64,000 nt of DNA, taken from contig CAVWGP010000004.1 in assembly GCA_963754645.1 (NCBI GenBank), positions 1,364,001 through 1,428,000 on the forward strand, given 5' to 3'. Source of the DNA: CAVWGP01 sp963754645. GTDB lineage: Bacteria; Pseudomonadota; Alphaproteobacteria; Bin65. The notes under the pieces were generated by a model, which saw only the letters and a list, made by a program, of their open reading frames with translations, was not told the DNA's origin and did no database searches. Positions 17,413 through 26,261 of this stretch are shown here, in pieces. The position numbers and the translations under genes are program-made. Each line of letters starts with the position of its first letter. Position 1 is the first letter of the stretch.

Positions 17413-18497
17413 CCCGTTGCGACCTTGGGCGGAGCCGCGGCGGGCGGCGGCGCATCGCCTTTCGCCGGCTCGGCATCGAGTCCTTTCGATGCTTTCTCGA
17501 ATTCTCGCTTCATGTTGTCGATGAACCCATGCTTGATCATGTCCACCGCGACGCCGATCGCGGTCGCAAACCCCAGCGCGTCCGTGCCGCCGTGGCTTTT
17601 CACGACGATGCCGTTCAAGCCGAGAAACATTGCGCCGTTATAGTAGCGGGGATCGAGCCGGGCGCGCAGCTTGCGCAGCGCATGCCGCGCAAAAAGATAG
17701 CCGATCGCCGCCAGGATCGAACTGCGGAACGTCTGCTTCAAGAATTCGCTGATCAGGCGCGCGGTGCCTTCCGCCGTCTTGAGCGCGATGTTGCCGGTAA
17801 ACCCGTCCGCGACGACGACATCGACCGTGCCCTTGGCGATATCGTCGCCCTCGACGAAGCCGTTGAACTTGAGCGGCCCGCTATTTTCGCGCAGCAAGTT
17901 CGCGGCGCGGCGCAGCTCCTCGTGCCCCTTGACATCCTCGGCGCCGACATTGAGCAAGCCAACCGACGGTTGCAACAAGCCCAGCACGGCGCGCGCGAAC
18001 TGCTCGCCCATGATTGCGAACTGAACGAGATTTTCCGCCGTGCACTCCAGGTTGGCGCCAAGATCGAGCATGACGCTCTCGCCCTTCATGGTCGGAAAGA
18101 ACGATGCCATCGCTGGGCGGTCGATGCCGGGCAGCGTGCGAAGCACGACCTTGGCCATTGCCATCAGCGCGCCGGTATTGCCGCCCGAAACGATGCCGAC
18201 GGCGCGCCTATCCTTAACCGCGTCGATGGCAAGGCGCATGCTCGAATTGCGGCCGGTGCGCAGCGCGGCGCCGGGCTTTACGTCGTTGCCCACCGATTCG
18301 GCGGTGTGGACGACGGTCGAGATGCGCCGCAACTTCGGCATGCGCTTCAAGAACGGTGCCAGCTTCGCCTCGTTGCCGACGAGGATAAAATCTATGTTGG
18401 GAAAGCGCTTGCGGGCGATATTGGCCCCGCGCAACACGGCGCGCGGGGCGTGATCTCCGCCCATCGCGTCGAGAGCTATCGTCAGACGCTCCACCAC
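17409..18497 (-). CDS. plsX: phosphate acyltransferase
   Basis: PlsX makes acyl-phosphate from acyl-ACP for phospholipid synthesis. The 362 residues start from tandem GTGs (VVERL) and carry TIALDAMGGDHAP, VSGGNTGALMA, DLGANLECTAENLVQFA and VADGFTGNIALKTAEG. The C-terminus has a Pro/Ala-rich tail. It lies between rpmF and fabH in the usual lipid gene order. Confidence 0.95.
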   Translation of the reverse strand: MVERLTIALDAMGGDHAPRAVLRGANIARKRFPNIDFILVGNEAKLAPFLKRMPKLRRISTVVHTAESVGNDVKPGAALRTGRNSSMRLAIDAVKDRRAVGIVSGGNTGALMAMAKVVLRTLPGIDRPAMASFFPTMKGESVMLDLGANLECTAENLVQFAIMGEQFARAVLGLLQPSVGLLNVGAEDVKGHEELRRAANLLRENSGPLKFNGFVEGDDIAKGTVDVVVADGFTGNIALKTAEGTARLISEFLKQTFRSSILAAIGYLFARHALRKLRARLDPRYYNGAMFLGLNGIVVKSHGGTDALGFATAIGVAVDMIKHGFIDNMKREFEKASKGLDAEPAKGDAPPPAAAPPKVATG

Positions 18498-18547
18498 GCT
18501 CTTTCGCAGCCTCCGGCCCCCGCCTCAGGCGCGGGCGTCACGCACCA

Positions 18548-18748
18548 TCAGGATTGCTCGGCCTCAGCAGCATTGCGCCGCGCGACGATCTCGCGTCCGT
18601 CGTAATGGCCGCAAGCTTTGCACACGTGGTGCGGCAGCTTCCGTTCGCCGCAATTCGCGCACTCGATGGAGCCCACCGGCGTCAATGCGTGATGCGAGCG
18701 CCGCTTGTCGCGTCGCGATTTGGAAATTTTCTTTTTGGGAAGTGCCAT
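18548..18748 (-). CDS. rpmF: 50S ribosomal protein L32
   Basis: The 66-residue basic protein begins MALPKKKISKSRRDKRRSHH and has a four-cysteine zinc ribbon CANCGERKLPHHVCKACGHY. It sits between yceD and plsX. That order is well known from beta- and gammaproteobacteria; in many alphaproteobacteria rpmF lies elsewhere. Confidence 0.95.
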   Translation of the reverse strand: MALPKKKISKSRRDKRRSHHALTPVGSIECANCGERKLPHHVCKACGHYDGREIVARRNAAEAEQS

Positions 18749-18901
18749 GGCAAGACCTCAGCCGAAACATCGAACGGAATTCTAAATAAAGCAAAAGCGC
18801 CGCGGGTCAAATCCGCCACGGCGGCGCTGGCGCGCTTAATAACGAAATTCATTCGCGAAAACAATGATATTGCGCAGACACTGCCCTGCCTGCCCGTGCG
18901 T

Positions 18902-19448
18902 CTAGGGCACTTCGTCGGCGCCCGGAACGGACTGCGGCAATTTGGCCCCCGGCGCGCGTGGATATGGGTCCAGCGCCAAGGCCAATTGCTGGGCCACGGC
19001 CTCGCCGCAGTCGATTTCGGCCATGGTCGAGCGGCTCGGCATCGTCTTCAAGGGCCAAGGGATCGGCGATCGTGCCGTCGATCTCGGCCGCTTCGCCGTA
19101 AAACAATCTTATCGGCTGGTCGATGTCAGCCGGCACCGGATCCAGTGTGATGACGCAAGCTTGCCGCAACCGCGCAAAAAATCGGCCCGACAGCTCGATC
19201 AAGCCGTTATCGCCATGGTGCTGAATTGTGAGGGCCGCCGACAGCCGATCGAGGGAAACCAGCCCAAAACGCCTGGCAAGGGCCGCGCACTCCGCCGCGT
19301 TCGCTTCGATCGTTATTGCGTGCGCTGTGTGGCCCAAACGCGTGACATCGACGATGCGGCTAAATTCCGGCGGCGGCCGGTGACCGCGCGCCGTTTCCTC
19401 GGCCTTTCGTTCGCCGCCGCCGCGCAGGTTTCGGCCACGGCGCGTCAT
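18902..19448 (-). CDS. yceD: YceD/DUF177 family protein, frame interrupted by one extra base
   Basis: YceD-family proteins are linked to 23S rRNA metabolism and usually precede rpmF-plsX. The frame opened at 19448 (ATGA overlap with cbp3) gives the expected N-terminal half up to AEPLDHG, then runs into unrelated arginine-rich sequence to a stop at 18849. The conserved end, EIDCGEAVAQQLALALDPYP, continues in another frame to a TAG at 18902. Removing one G from the GG at 19019-19020 joins both parts as LDHG-EIDCG into a normal 181-residue protein. I read this as a single-base consensus error or very recent mutation. Confidence 0.75.
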
Positions 19449-20011
19449 GGCCGCGCACCGGCGGCGCCCAACGGCCGAAAGCGAAATTCGCCGCTGGACA
19501 CGAGCGCATCCGGCGCGTCGTCGAGCGCCGTTCGCTGACCGACGGCATATTCGGCGAGCCGCGCCGCCGCCGCGGCATCGCCGCTCGCGTTGTAGACATT
19601 GCGCAAAAACACGGCTTTGAGAGCGTTCGGACCTTCCGCGCCCGCCGCCTCATAGGCGCCGACGCGACCGTAATAGGCCTCGACCATCGCCCTGATGCGC
19701 TTCGGCAAGGACGGGTCGCTGACGCCCATTTCCCGGAGATTGCGATCGAAATCCCGGAACATCGTGTCGAAAAGCGCCTGGGCAACGCGTCCGCCGATCG
19801 GGCCGCAGCGGGCCAAGCGCCGGCACAGCAGGTGCACATGAAGCACCAGCATCTCGAAGCGGCCGTCCAGCGTGTCGGGCACATGGTGGTCGGCATATAG
19901 GGCATGCTGACGTGCTTGGGCGACGGCCTCGACATAGAGTTTGGTGGCGGCGGCAGGCGCTGCCGTGTCACCCTGGCCTAACCAGCTGCGAAGTTTCTCA
20001 AGCATTCCCAT
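19445..20011 (-). CDS. ubiquinol-cytochrome c chaperone family protein (CBP3-like)
   Basis: Starting at 20011 or 20005 (MGMLEKLRSWLG), this protein of about 188 residues matches the CBP3 family. Members assist cytochrome b assembly into the bc1 complex. Recognisable segments are FEMLVLHVHLLCRRLA, GGRVAQALFDTMFRDFDRNL and LREMGVSDPSLPKRIRAM. It overlaps yceD by ATGA and diverges from bamE. This cbp3-yceD pairing is standard in alphaproteobacteria. Confidence 0.82.
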   Translation of the reverse strand: MGMLEKLRSWLGQGDTAAPAAATKLYVEAVAQARQHALYADHHVPDTLDGRFEMLVLHVHLLCRRLARCGPIGGRVAQALFDTMFRDFDRNLREMGVSDPSLPKRIRAMVEAYYGRVGAYEAAGAEGPNALKAVFLRNVYNASGDAAAAARLAEYAVGQRTALDDAPDALVSSGEFRFRPLGAAGARP

Positions 20012-20166
20012 CGGCAACGATCGGTTCGAATTCTGCGCGTGGATTGACACTATCGTGGCTCAATGCGATTGTCCTGTCCTGTGGATGGCGCCGGCTTGCG
20101 TGCGGAATGCTTTTCGGCCTGCAGCCTGCACTGCGCCCTCTTATAGTCAATTTTGTATTGAACCCG

Positions 20167-20664
20167 ATGCGCAACTGCCCATCCCGAAAATCTTATATCG
20201 GCCGCTCTCTCGCAGCCTTGGCGTTGGCCGCCGTCATCGCCGGGTGCAATCCGATCGTCGACAATCTCGGCAACCGGGCGCTAAAGGAAGATGTCGATCA
20301 GATCAAGATCGGCCAGTCGACGCGCAACGAAGTCCAGCGCCTGCTTGGGTCGCCCTCGAGCACGGCGGCACTCGATGAGAACATCTGGTACTACATAAGC
20401 GCCCGCCAAGAGCAATGGGCCTTCCTGAAGCCGGAACTCACCGAGCAGCAGGTCCTTATGGTGCGCTTCGACGCCGCCGGCATCGTTCGCGAAGTCAAGT
20501 CGATGGGACTGAACGATGCGCAACGCGTTGCCCATGTTTCGCGCACGACTCCAATCCGCGGCGGCGAGCCGGGCGTGTTGCGTTCGCTCTACGATACGTT
20601 GCTGCGCGGCCCGATTACCCGCCCGCAGGACCCAAAGAACAAGCCGCGCGGACCGGATTATTAG
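20167..20664 (+). CDS. bamE: outer-membrane assembly lipoprotein BamE (SmpA/OmlA)
   Basis: The 165 residues start at the ATG at 20167, just before the signal sequence. The lipobox is VIAGC, followed by the SmpA/OmlA fold: DVDQIKIGQSTRNEVQRLLGSPS and WYYISARQ. BamE is a lipoprotein partner of BamA in outer-membrane protein insertion. The longer open frame upstream is not supported. A GC-rich hairpin terminates transcription downstream. Confidence 0.9.
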   Translation: MRNCPSRKSYIGRSLAALALAAVIAGCNPIVDNLGNRALKEDVDQIKIGQSTRNEVQRLLGSPSSTAALDENIWYYISARQEQWAFLKPELTEQQVLMVRFDAAGIVREVKSMGLNDAQRVAHVSRTTPIRGGEPGVLRSLYDTLLRGPITRPQDPKNKPRGPDY

Positions 20665-20699
20665 GCGCGTGGCACCCAAGGCCTCGGACGCAAGAAAAC

Positions 20700-20723
20700 G
20701 GCCCCGGACTCGCGTCCGGGGCC
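20700..20723. terminator. bidirectional hairpin between bamE and hppA
   Basis: A perfect 10-bp stem (20700-20709 with 20714-20723) has a TCGC loop. It lies between the convergent ends of bamE and hppA. The minus-strand side is followed by GTTTTC, so it fits the hppA terminator well. On the plus strand only GATTTCG follows. Confidence 0.75.
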
Positions 20724-20747
20724 GATTTCGCTCGTGCGGCCGGCGCT

Positions 20748-22865
20748 TCAGTGCGCGAGCACGGCCAGCAACAATAGCGCCACGATATTCGTGATTTTGA
20801 TCATCGGATTGACGGCCGGACCCGCCGTGTCCTTGTAGGGATCGCCGACTGTGTCGCCGGTGACCGCCGCCTTGTGCGCGTCGCTTCCTTTGACGTGCTT
20901 GACGCCGGCGGCATCGACGAAGCCGTCTTCGAACGACTTCTTCGCATTGTCCCAAGCGCCGCCGCCTGCTGTCATCGAAATCGCAACGTAGATCCCGGTC
21001 ACGATCACGCCAAGCAGCATGGCGCCCAGCGCGGCCAAGGCGTTGGCCTGCCCACCGATCCAATTGACTAAGAAATAGAGCGCGATCGGCGACAGCACGG
21101 GCAGCAGCGAGGGAATGATCATTTCCCGGATGGCGGCCTTGGTTAGCATGTCGACGGCGCGGCCATAGTCCGGCTTGGCCGTGCCCGCCATGATGCCCGG
21201 GATCTCCTTGAATTGCCGGCGCACTTCGATGACGACCGAGCCGGCGGCCCGGCCAACCGCCGTCATGCCCATTGCGCCGAACAAATACGGCAGCAAGCCG
21301 CCCAGCAGCAGCCCGACAACGACGAAGGGATTTTTCAAGCTGAAGTCGATCTCACCCACTTTCAAAATGCCCTGGGCCTTGAAGTGGTCGAGGTCCGACG
21401 TGTACGCGGCAAACAGAACGAGGGCGCCCAGGCCGGCCGAACCGATGGCATAACCCTTGGTTACGGCCTTGGTCGTGTTGCCGACGGCGTCAAGCGCATC
21501 GGTGTTCTTGCGCACGTCCTTGGGCAAACCGGCCATTTCCGCGATGCCGCCGGCATTGTCGGTCACCGGACCGTAGGCGTCGAGCGCGACAACGACGCCG
21601 GCCAGCGCCAGCATCGCCGTCGTCGCGATCGCGATACCGAACAAGCCCGCCAGCAGGTAACAGCCAATGATTCCGGCGCAAATGACCAACGCCGGCAACG
21701 CCGTTGCCTCCATGGAGACGGCCAAGCCTTGAATCACGTTGGTGCCATGGCCCGTGACCGAGGCTTGCGCGACCGAGCGCACCGGGCGATAGCCGATGCC
21801 GGTGTAGTATTCGGTGATCCAGATGATGAGGCCGGTCACCGTCAGGCCGATGATCGCACAAATGAAAAGCGACATGCCGGTGAAGCTCTGGGCACCCACC
21901 TTCAACGGCGTGCTGAAGCCGACCACCTGATTTGTAACGGGAATGAATACCAAGGCCGACAGGATCGCCGACGCGATGAAGCCCTTGTACATGGCCCACA
22001 TGATCTTGTTGTCGGCGCCGAGGCGGACAAAATACATGCCGACGATCGAAGTGATAATGCAGGAGCCGCAGATGGCGAGCGGATAGGCCATCATCTTGAG
22101 CATCAGGGCCGGTTCGCCGGCGAAGAAGATCGAGGCCAGGACCATCGTCGCCACGGTCGTGACGGCATAGGTTTCGAACAGATCGGCCGCCATGCCCGCG
22201 CAATCGCCGACATTGTCGCCGACATTGTCGGCGATCACCGCCGGGTTGCGCGGATCGTCCTCGGGAATACCGGCTTCGACTTTGCCGACCAGATCGGCGC
22301 CGACATCGGCGCCCTTGGTGAAAATGCCGCCGCCGAGGCGGGCGAAGATCGAGATCAGCGACGCGCCGAAGCCGAGGGCCACGAGTGCATCGACGACTTC
22401 GCGTGGCTTGGCGCCGATATTCGGTAAAATGAGGTAGTAGCCGGCAACGCCGATCAGCGCCAATCCGGCCACCAGCATGCCGGTCACGGCGCCGGCCTTG
22501 AACGAGATATCGAGGCCCCGGGCAAGGCTTTCGGTCGCCGCCTGCGCGGTGCGGACATTGGCGCGCACCGAGACGTTCATCCCGATATAGCCCGCGGCGC
22601 CCGACAGCACGGCGCCGATGACAAAGCCCAGCGCCACTTTCCAGCCCAGCAGATAAAGCAGAATGAGCACCACGACCACGCCAACAATGGCAATGGTCCG
22701 ATATTGCCGGTTGAGATAGGCGCGCGCGCCCTCTTGGATTGCCGCCGCGATTTCCTGCATGCGCGGCGTGCCGGCGCTCGCGGCCATCACAATGCGCCCC
22801 GTAACAACGCCGTAAAGCAGCGCAACAACGCCGCACAGCAGGGCGAAAATGGTGACTGACGTCAT
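20748..22865 (-). CDS. hppA: membrane-bound proton-pumping pyrophosphatase, K+-independent type
   Basis: This 705-residue polytopic pump couples pyrophosphate hydrolysis to proton export or storage. The substrate-binding signature is DVGADLVGKVEAGIPEDDPR, then NPAVIADNVGDNVGDCAG. The second acidic site is DAYGPVTDNAGGIAEM. The residue that distinguishes the classes is lysine in GNTTKAVTKGYAIGSAG; K+-dependent enzymes have alanine there. The hydrophobic pattern fits about 15-16 transmembrane helices. Confidence 0.95.
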   Translation of the reverse strand: MTSVTIFALLCGVVALLYGVVTGRIVMAASAGTPRMQEIAAAIQEGARAYLNRQYRTIAIVGVVVVLILLYLLGWKVALGFVIGAVLSGAAGYIGMNVSVRANVRTAQAATESLARGLDISFKAGAVTGMLVAGLALIGVAGYYLILPNIGAKPREVVDALVALGFGASLISIFARLGGGIFTKGADVGADLVGKVEAGIPEDDPRNPAVIADNVGDNVGDCAGMAADLFETYAVTTVATMVLASIFFAGEPALMLKMMAYPLAICGSCIITSIVGMYFVRLGADNKIMWAMYKGFIASAILSALVFIPVTNQVVGFSTPLKVGAQSFTGMSLFICAIIGLTVTGLIIWITEYYTGIGYRPVRSVAQASVTGHGTNVIQGLAVSMEATALPALVICAGIIGCYLLAGLFGIAIATTAMLALAGVVVALDAYGPVTDNAGGIAEMAGLPKDVRKNTDALDAVGNTTKAVTKGYAIGSAGLGALVLFAAYTSDLDHFKAQGILKVGEIDFSLKNPFVVVGLLLGGLLPYLFGAMGMTAVGRAAGSVVIEVRRQFKEIPGIMAGTAKPDYGRAVDMLTKAAIREMIIPSLLPVLSPIALYFLVNWIGGQANALAALGAMLLGVIVTGIYVAISMTAGGGAWDNAKKSFEDGFVDAAGVKHVKGSDAHKAAVTGDTVGDPYKDTAGPAVNPMIKITNIVALLLLAVLAH

Positions 22866-23069
22866 CTTTCTTGATCCTTGTTTGAATTTGCCGGAAAGCG
22901 CTGCCGCAGCGCGAGAGCGCCGGCGCGAGACCCCTCCCGAGCACCGGCACCCGTCCCCATGGCGGGCAGCTAGAAACCGGGCGGAACATACGCAAAGCGC
23001 TGATGCCGCGCAAGAAAAGCGTTTTCGGGCCGAGCTGCGGCAAATGCACGCCCGGGCGCGCCTTAACCT

Positions 23070-24059
23070 TCAGAAGTGCGTGTAGCCGCCGGCGCCAACC
23101 GCGACAGCGCGTCCGTCGCGATCGATAACCGTTACTCCGCTTCCCGGCGCGATTTGTCCGATCGCGGTCACTGGCAATGCCAGCGAGCGCGATACAGCGC
23201 GAATTTCGGCCTCGGCGCCCGGCGGTGCCGTGAACATGAGCTCGTAGTCATCGCCGCCGGTGACGCAGGCAATCAAGCAATCGGCGCCCGCGGCCCGTGC
23301 CGCTTCCGACAGCGGCACCGCGTCGAGTTCGATCGTTGCCGCGCAGCCTGACGCTCGGCAGATGTGGCCGAGATCGGCGACCAAGCCATCGGAAACGTCC
23401 ATGGCGGCGCTCGCCAGCCCGCGCAACTTGCGGCCCAAAGCAACGCGCGGTTCCGGCAGGCGATAGCGGGCCGTCAAACGGGCCGCATCGGCGGGCGAAA
23501 GGCCGGCAAGCGCGCCGGTCAACACCCGCAGGCCCAACGCCGCGTCGCCGATCGTGCCGGACACATAGATCCGGTCGCCTGGGCGCGCGCCCGAACGGCG
23601 CAACGCGCTGGCCGCATCCGCTTCGACGTCGCCGAGCGCCGTAATCGAAATCGTCAGCGGTCCGGGCGTGCGCACTGTATCGCCGCCAAGCAGGGAAATG
23701 CCGAACTCCGCTTGGTCTTCGGCAAGACCGCGCGCGAAGGCGGCGATCCAAGTCTCGCTGACCCACTCCGCAATGGCGAAGACCAGGAGGTAGCCGATCG
23801 GCTCCGCGCCCATGGCCGCAAGATCCGACAAATTGACCCGCAGCGCTTTCTTGGCGATCAGATCCGGTGGATCGTCGGGCAAGAAATGGACGCCGCAGAC
23901 CAAGGCATCGACCGTGAGGACTTGGTTGCGGCCGGAGCGCGGCGCCATGACCGCCGCGTCGTCGACAAGTCCGAGCGCGCCCGGATGGACGGCGAGCGGC
24001 GCAAAATAGCGCCGAATGATCTCGAATTCGCCCGGCAGCGGCGGAGCCGCGGCGGTCAC
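23070..24059 (-). CDS. thiL: thiamine-monophosphate kinase
   Basis: ThiL phosphorylates thiamine monophosphate to the active diphosphate. The 329 residues start at a GTG that overlaps the nusB stop (GTGA). Motifs are GEFEIIRRYFAPLA, LGLVDDAAVM, DALVCGVHFLPDDPP, NLSDLAAMGAEPIGYL and AAMDVSDGLVADLGHI. The nusB-thiL pairing is conserved across many bacteria. Confidence 0.92.
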   Translation of the reverse strand: MTAAAPPLPGEFEIIRRYFAPLAVHPGALGLVDDAAVMAPRSGRNQVLTVDALVCGVHFLPDDPPDLIAKKALRVNLSDLAAMGAEPIGYLLVFAIAEWVSETWIAAFARGLAEDQAEFGISLLGGDTVRTPGPLTISITALGDVEADAASALRRSGARPGDRIYVSGTIGDAALGLRVLTGALAGLSPADAARLTARYRLPEPRVALGRKLRGLASAAMDVSDGLVADLGHICRASGCAATIELDAVPLSEAARAAGADCLIACVTGGDDYELMFTAPPGAEAEIRAVSRSLALPVTAIGQIAPGSGVTVIDRDGRAVAVGAGGYTHF

Positions 24060-24604
24060 GCCTTTTCCCCAGCCGCCGGCTCCCCAGGCGATGGGGGCGC
24101 GGCTTGTTTCTCGAGTTCGTCAGGCCGCAGCACGTGGGCAAGCTTGTCGAGCACGCTGTTGACGAAGCCGGGCTCCTTGCCTTCGTAGAAGGCATTGGCA
24201 ACGTCGACATATTCGGTAATCGCGACGCGCGCCGGCGTCTCGGCGCGGGCGAACAACTCGAAGGCACCGGCACGCAGAATCGCGCGCAGAACGCGATCCA
24301 TGCGCTCCAAAGTCCAGCCTTGCGCCAACGTAGTTCCAACCATGCGGTCGAGATCGACGCGATGCTCCGAGGCGCCGCGCACGATCGCGGTGAACAGCTC
24401 GCCATCGGCCTCGCCCAAACTCTCATCTTCCGCGGCATTGGCGGAGGCGCCCAAGCGATGGGCGACGAATTCGCGCAACACCCGGTCCGGCATCGTGCCG
24501 GTCAACTCGATTTGATAGAGCGCCTGGACCGCCGCCAGCCTTGCCGTACCGCGTCGCTGCGCCTTCGGCGAGCGATGGGCCGGGCGCGCTTTGCCTTGGC
24601 TCAT
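24056..24604 (-). CDS. nusB: transcription antitermination factor NusB
   Basis: The 182 residues include the all-helical NusB fold: ARLAAVQALYQIELTG, WTLERMDRVLRAILRAGAFEL, and TPARVAITEYVDVANAF. With S10, NusB binds boxA RNA in rRNA antitermination. It follows ribH by 10 bp, the usual ribH-nusB order. Confidence 0.93.
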   Translation of the reverse strand: MSQGKARPAHRSPKAQRRGTARLAAVQALYQIELTGTMPDRVLREFVAHRLGASANAAEDESLGEADGELFTAIVRGASEHRVDLDRMVGTTLAQGWTLERMDRVLRAILRAGAFELFARAETPARVAITEYVDVANAFYEGKEPGFVNSVLDKLAHVLRPDELEKQAAPPSPGEPAAGEKA

Positions 24605-24614
24605 GCGGTGCCGC

Positions 24615-25095
24615 TCATGCGGCGCGGCCGCCGCCGAGGAAGCGGCGCTTCAGCTCGACCATGCGCACGCATGCCAAGGCGGCATCGCCGCCTTTGTCGA
24701 GCAGCTTCGGATCCGCCCGGCGCAACGCCTGTTCGCGATTTTCGACAGTGAGGACGCCGAAGCCGATCGCGACATTGTGCTGGAGCGACAGGTCCATGAG
24801 TTCCGCGCGCGCATTCGCCGCAAACATAATCGTAGTGCGAGGTCTCGCCGCGAATGACGCAGCCGAGCGCGACGAAGCCGTCGTACATGTTGAGCGCGAA
24901 TTTGATCGCGCCGGGAATTTCGAATGCGCCGGGAACGTCGATGCGCTCGAGCGCGACGCCGGATTTTTTCAGCACCGCCGTGGCGCCCGCCACCAGCATG
25001 TCGGTCACGTCCTCGTAGAACCGCGCCTCGAGGATCAAGATTTTTCCCTTGATCTTTGGCACCGGCCGCTCGGAGGGAGGTTTGCGTACGGCCAT
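24615..25095 (-). CDS. ribH: 6,7-dimethyl-8-ribityllumazine synthase, frame interrupted by one extra base
   Basis: The ATG at 25095 overlaps the ribB stop by one base (TGATG). The frame reads KGKILILEARFYEDVTDML, the substrate segment GAFEIPGAIKFAL, and GCVIRGETSHYDYVCGE, then fails. The rest, LMDLSLQHNVAIGFGVLTVE, is in the next frame and ends at 24615. Deleting one base from the TT at 24801-24802 gives CGECARGLMDLSL and an intact 159-residue lumazine synthase. The product is essential unless another copy exists, so a sequence error is most likely. The enzyme condenses the RibA-derived pyrimidine with the RibB product. Confidence 0.82.
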
Positions 25096-26252
25096 CAGCT
25101 TTCTCCCAGCGGAATGCGCCGGCGTTCGACCACGCGCAGCCCATAGCCCTCGAGACCGACCAACGTGCGGTTGCTGTTCGAGAGAATGACCATGTCGCGC
25201 ACGCCGAGATCGAGCAGGATTTGCGCGCCGACGCCGTAATCGCGCAACTCGGGCGACGGCGTGCTCGATTGCAGATCGACGACCATGGCGCTCGATTCCG
25301 CCCGCCCCGCCTTCATTTCCTCGGACACCGACGACGACCACGGCTCGCGGATCAGCACGATCACGCCGCGGCCTTCGCGCGCGATCATGTGCATCGCGGC
25401 CTGCAGATCGCCGACGCGGTTGACCGTCTTGTCGCCGAGCAGGTCGCTGAAGACATTGAGCCGGTGCATGCGCACCAGCACCGGCCCGGGCGCGCGGATA
25501 TCGCCCTTCACCAGCGCGAGGTGCTCGGCATAGGCGACGCGGTTGACGTAGAGGCAGCACCGATAGGCGCCGCCGAAGCGGCTATCGAAGCTGGTCTCGA
25601 CCAGGCGCTCGACGATGCGGTCGTGACGGCGGCGATACGCGATGAGATCGGCGATGGTGCCGATCTTGATATTGTGCCGCTGGCCGAAGGCGACCAAATC
25701 CGGCATCCGCGCCATGGTGCCGTCTTCGTTCATGATCTCGCAGATCACGCCGGCCGGACTCAAGCCCGCGAGGCGGGCCACGTCGACGGCGGCTTCGGTG
25801 TGACCCGCGCGCACCAGCACGCCGCCGTCGCGCGCCAAAAGCGGGAATATGTGCCCGGGAATGACGATATCGTTGCGCCCTTTCGACGGATCGACGGCGA
25901 CGGCGATGGTGTGGGCGCGGTCGGCCGCGGAAATTCCGGTCGTCACTCCTTCGCGCGCTTCGATCGAAACGGTGAAAGCGGTGGCATGGCGCGATTGATT
26001 GCGGCCCGCCATCAGCGGCAAGCCGAGTTCTTCGATGCGCTGGCGCGTGAGCGCGAGGCAAACCAGGCCGCGGCCGTTTTTGGACATAAAATTGATGGCG
26101 TTCGGCGTCGCCATCTGCGCCGGGATGATGAGATCGCCTTCGTTCTCACGGTCCTCATCGTCGACAAGTATAAACATGCGGCCGTTGCGGGCTTCGTCCA
26201 GGATCTCGTCGACTGTCGAAAGATAAGCGCGGTCCGATAAGGTCATGTCCAT
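25095..26252 (-). CDS. ribB: 3,4-dihydroxy-2-butanone-4-phosphate synthase with degenerate GTP cyclohydrolase II domain
   Basis: The 385 residues comprise an N-terminal RibB domain (VDDEDRENEGDLIIPAQ, residues about 30-46; RNQSRHATAFTVSIEA; RAGHTEAAVDVARL) and a C-terminal RibA-like domain from about residue 210. Where active GTP cyclohydrolase II has its zinc cysteines, this protein reads VRMHRLNVFSDLLGDK with none. The second half is therefore probably not catalytic, as in the RibBX-type proteins. The cell then needs a separate ribA. It is in the ribD-ribE-ribB-ribH operon order. Confidence 0.9.
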   Translation of the reverse strand: MDMTLSDRAYLSTVDEILDEARNGRMFILVDDEDRENEGDLIIPAQMATPNAINFMSKNGRGLVCLALTRQRIEELGLPLMAGRNQSRHATAFTVSIEAREGVTTGISAADRAHTIAVAVDPSKGRNDIVIPGHIFPLLARDGGVLVRAGHTEAAVDVARLAGLSPAGVICEIMNEDGTMARMPDLVAFGQRHNIKIGTIADLIAYRRRHDRIVERLVETSFDSRFGGAYRCCLYVNRVAYAEHLALVKGDIRAPGPVLVRMHRLNVFSDLLGDKTVNRVGDLQAAMHMIAREGRGVIVLIREPWSSSVSEEMKAGRAESSAMVVDLQSSTPSPELRDYGVGAQILLDLGVRDMVILSNSNRTLVGLEGYGLRVVERRRIPLGES

Positions 26253-26261
26253 GGGCTCGAT

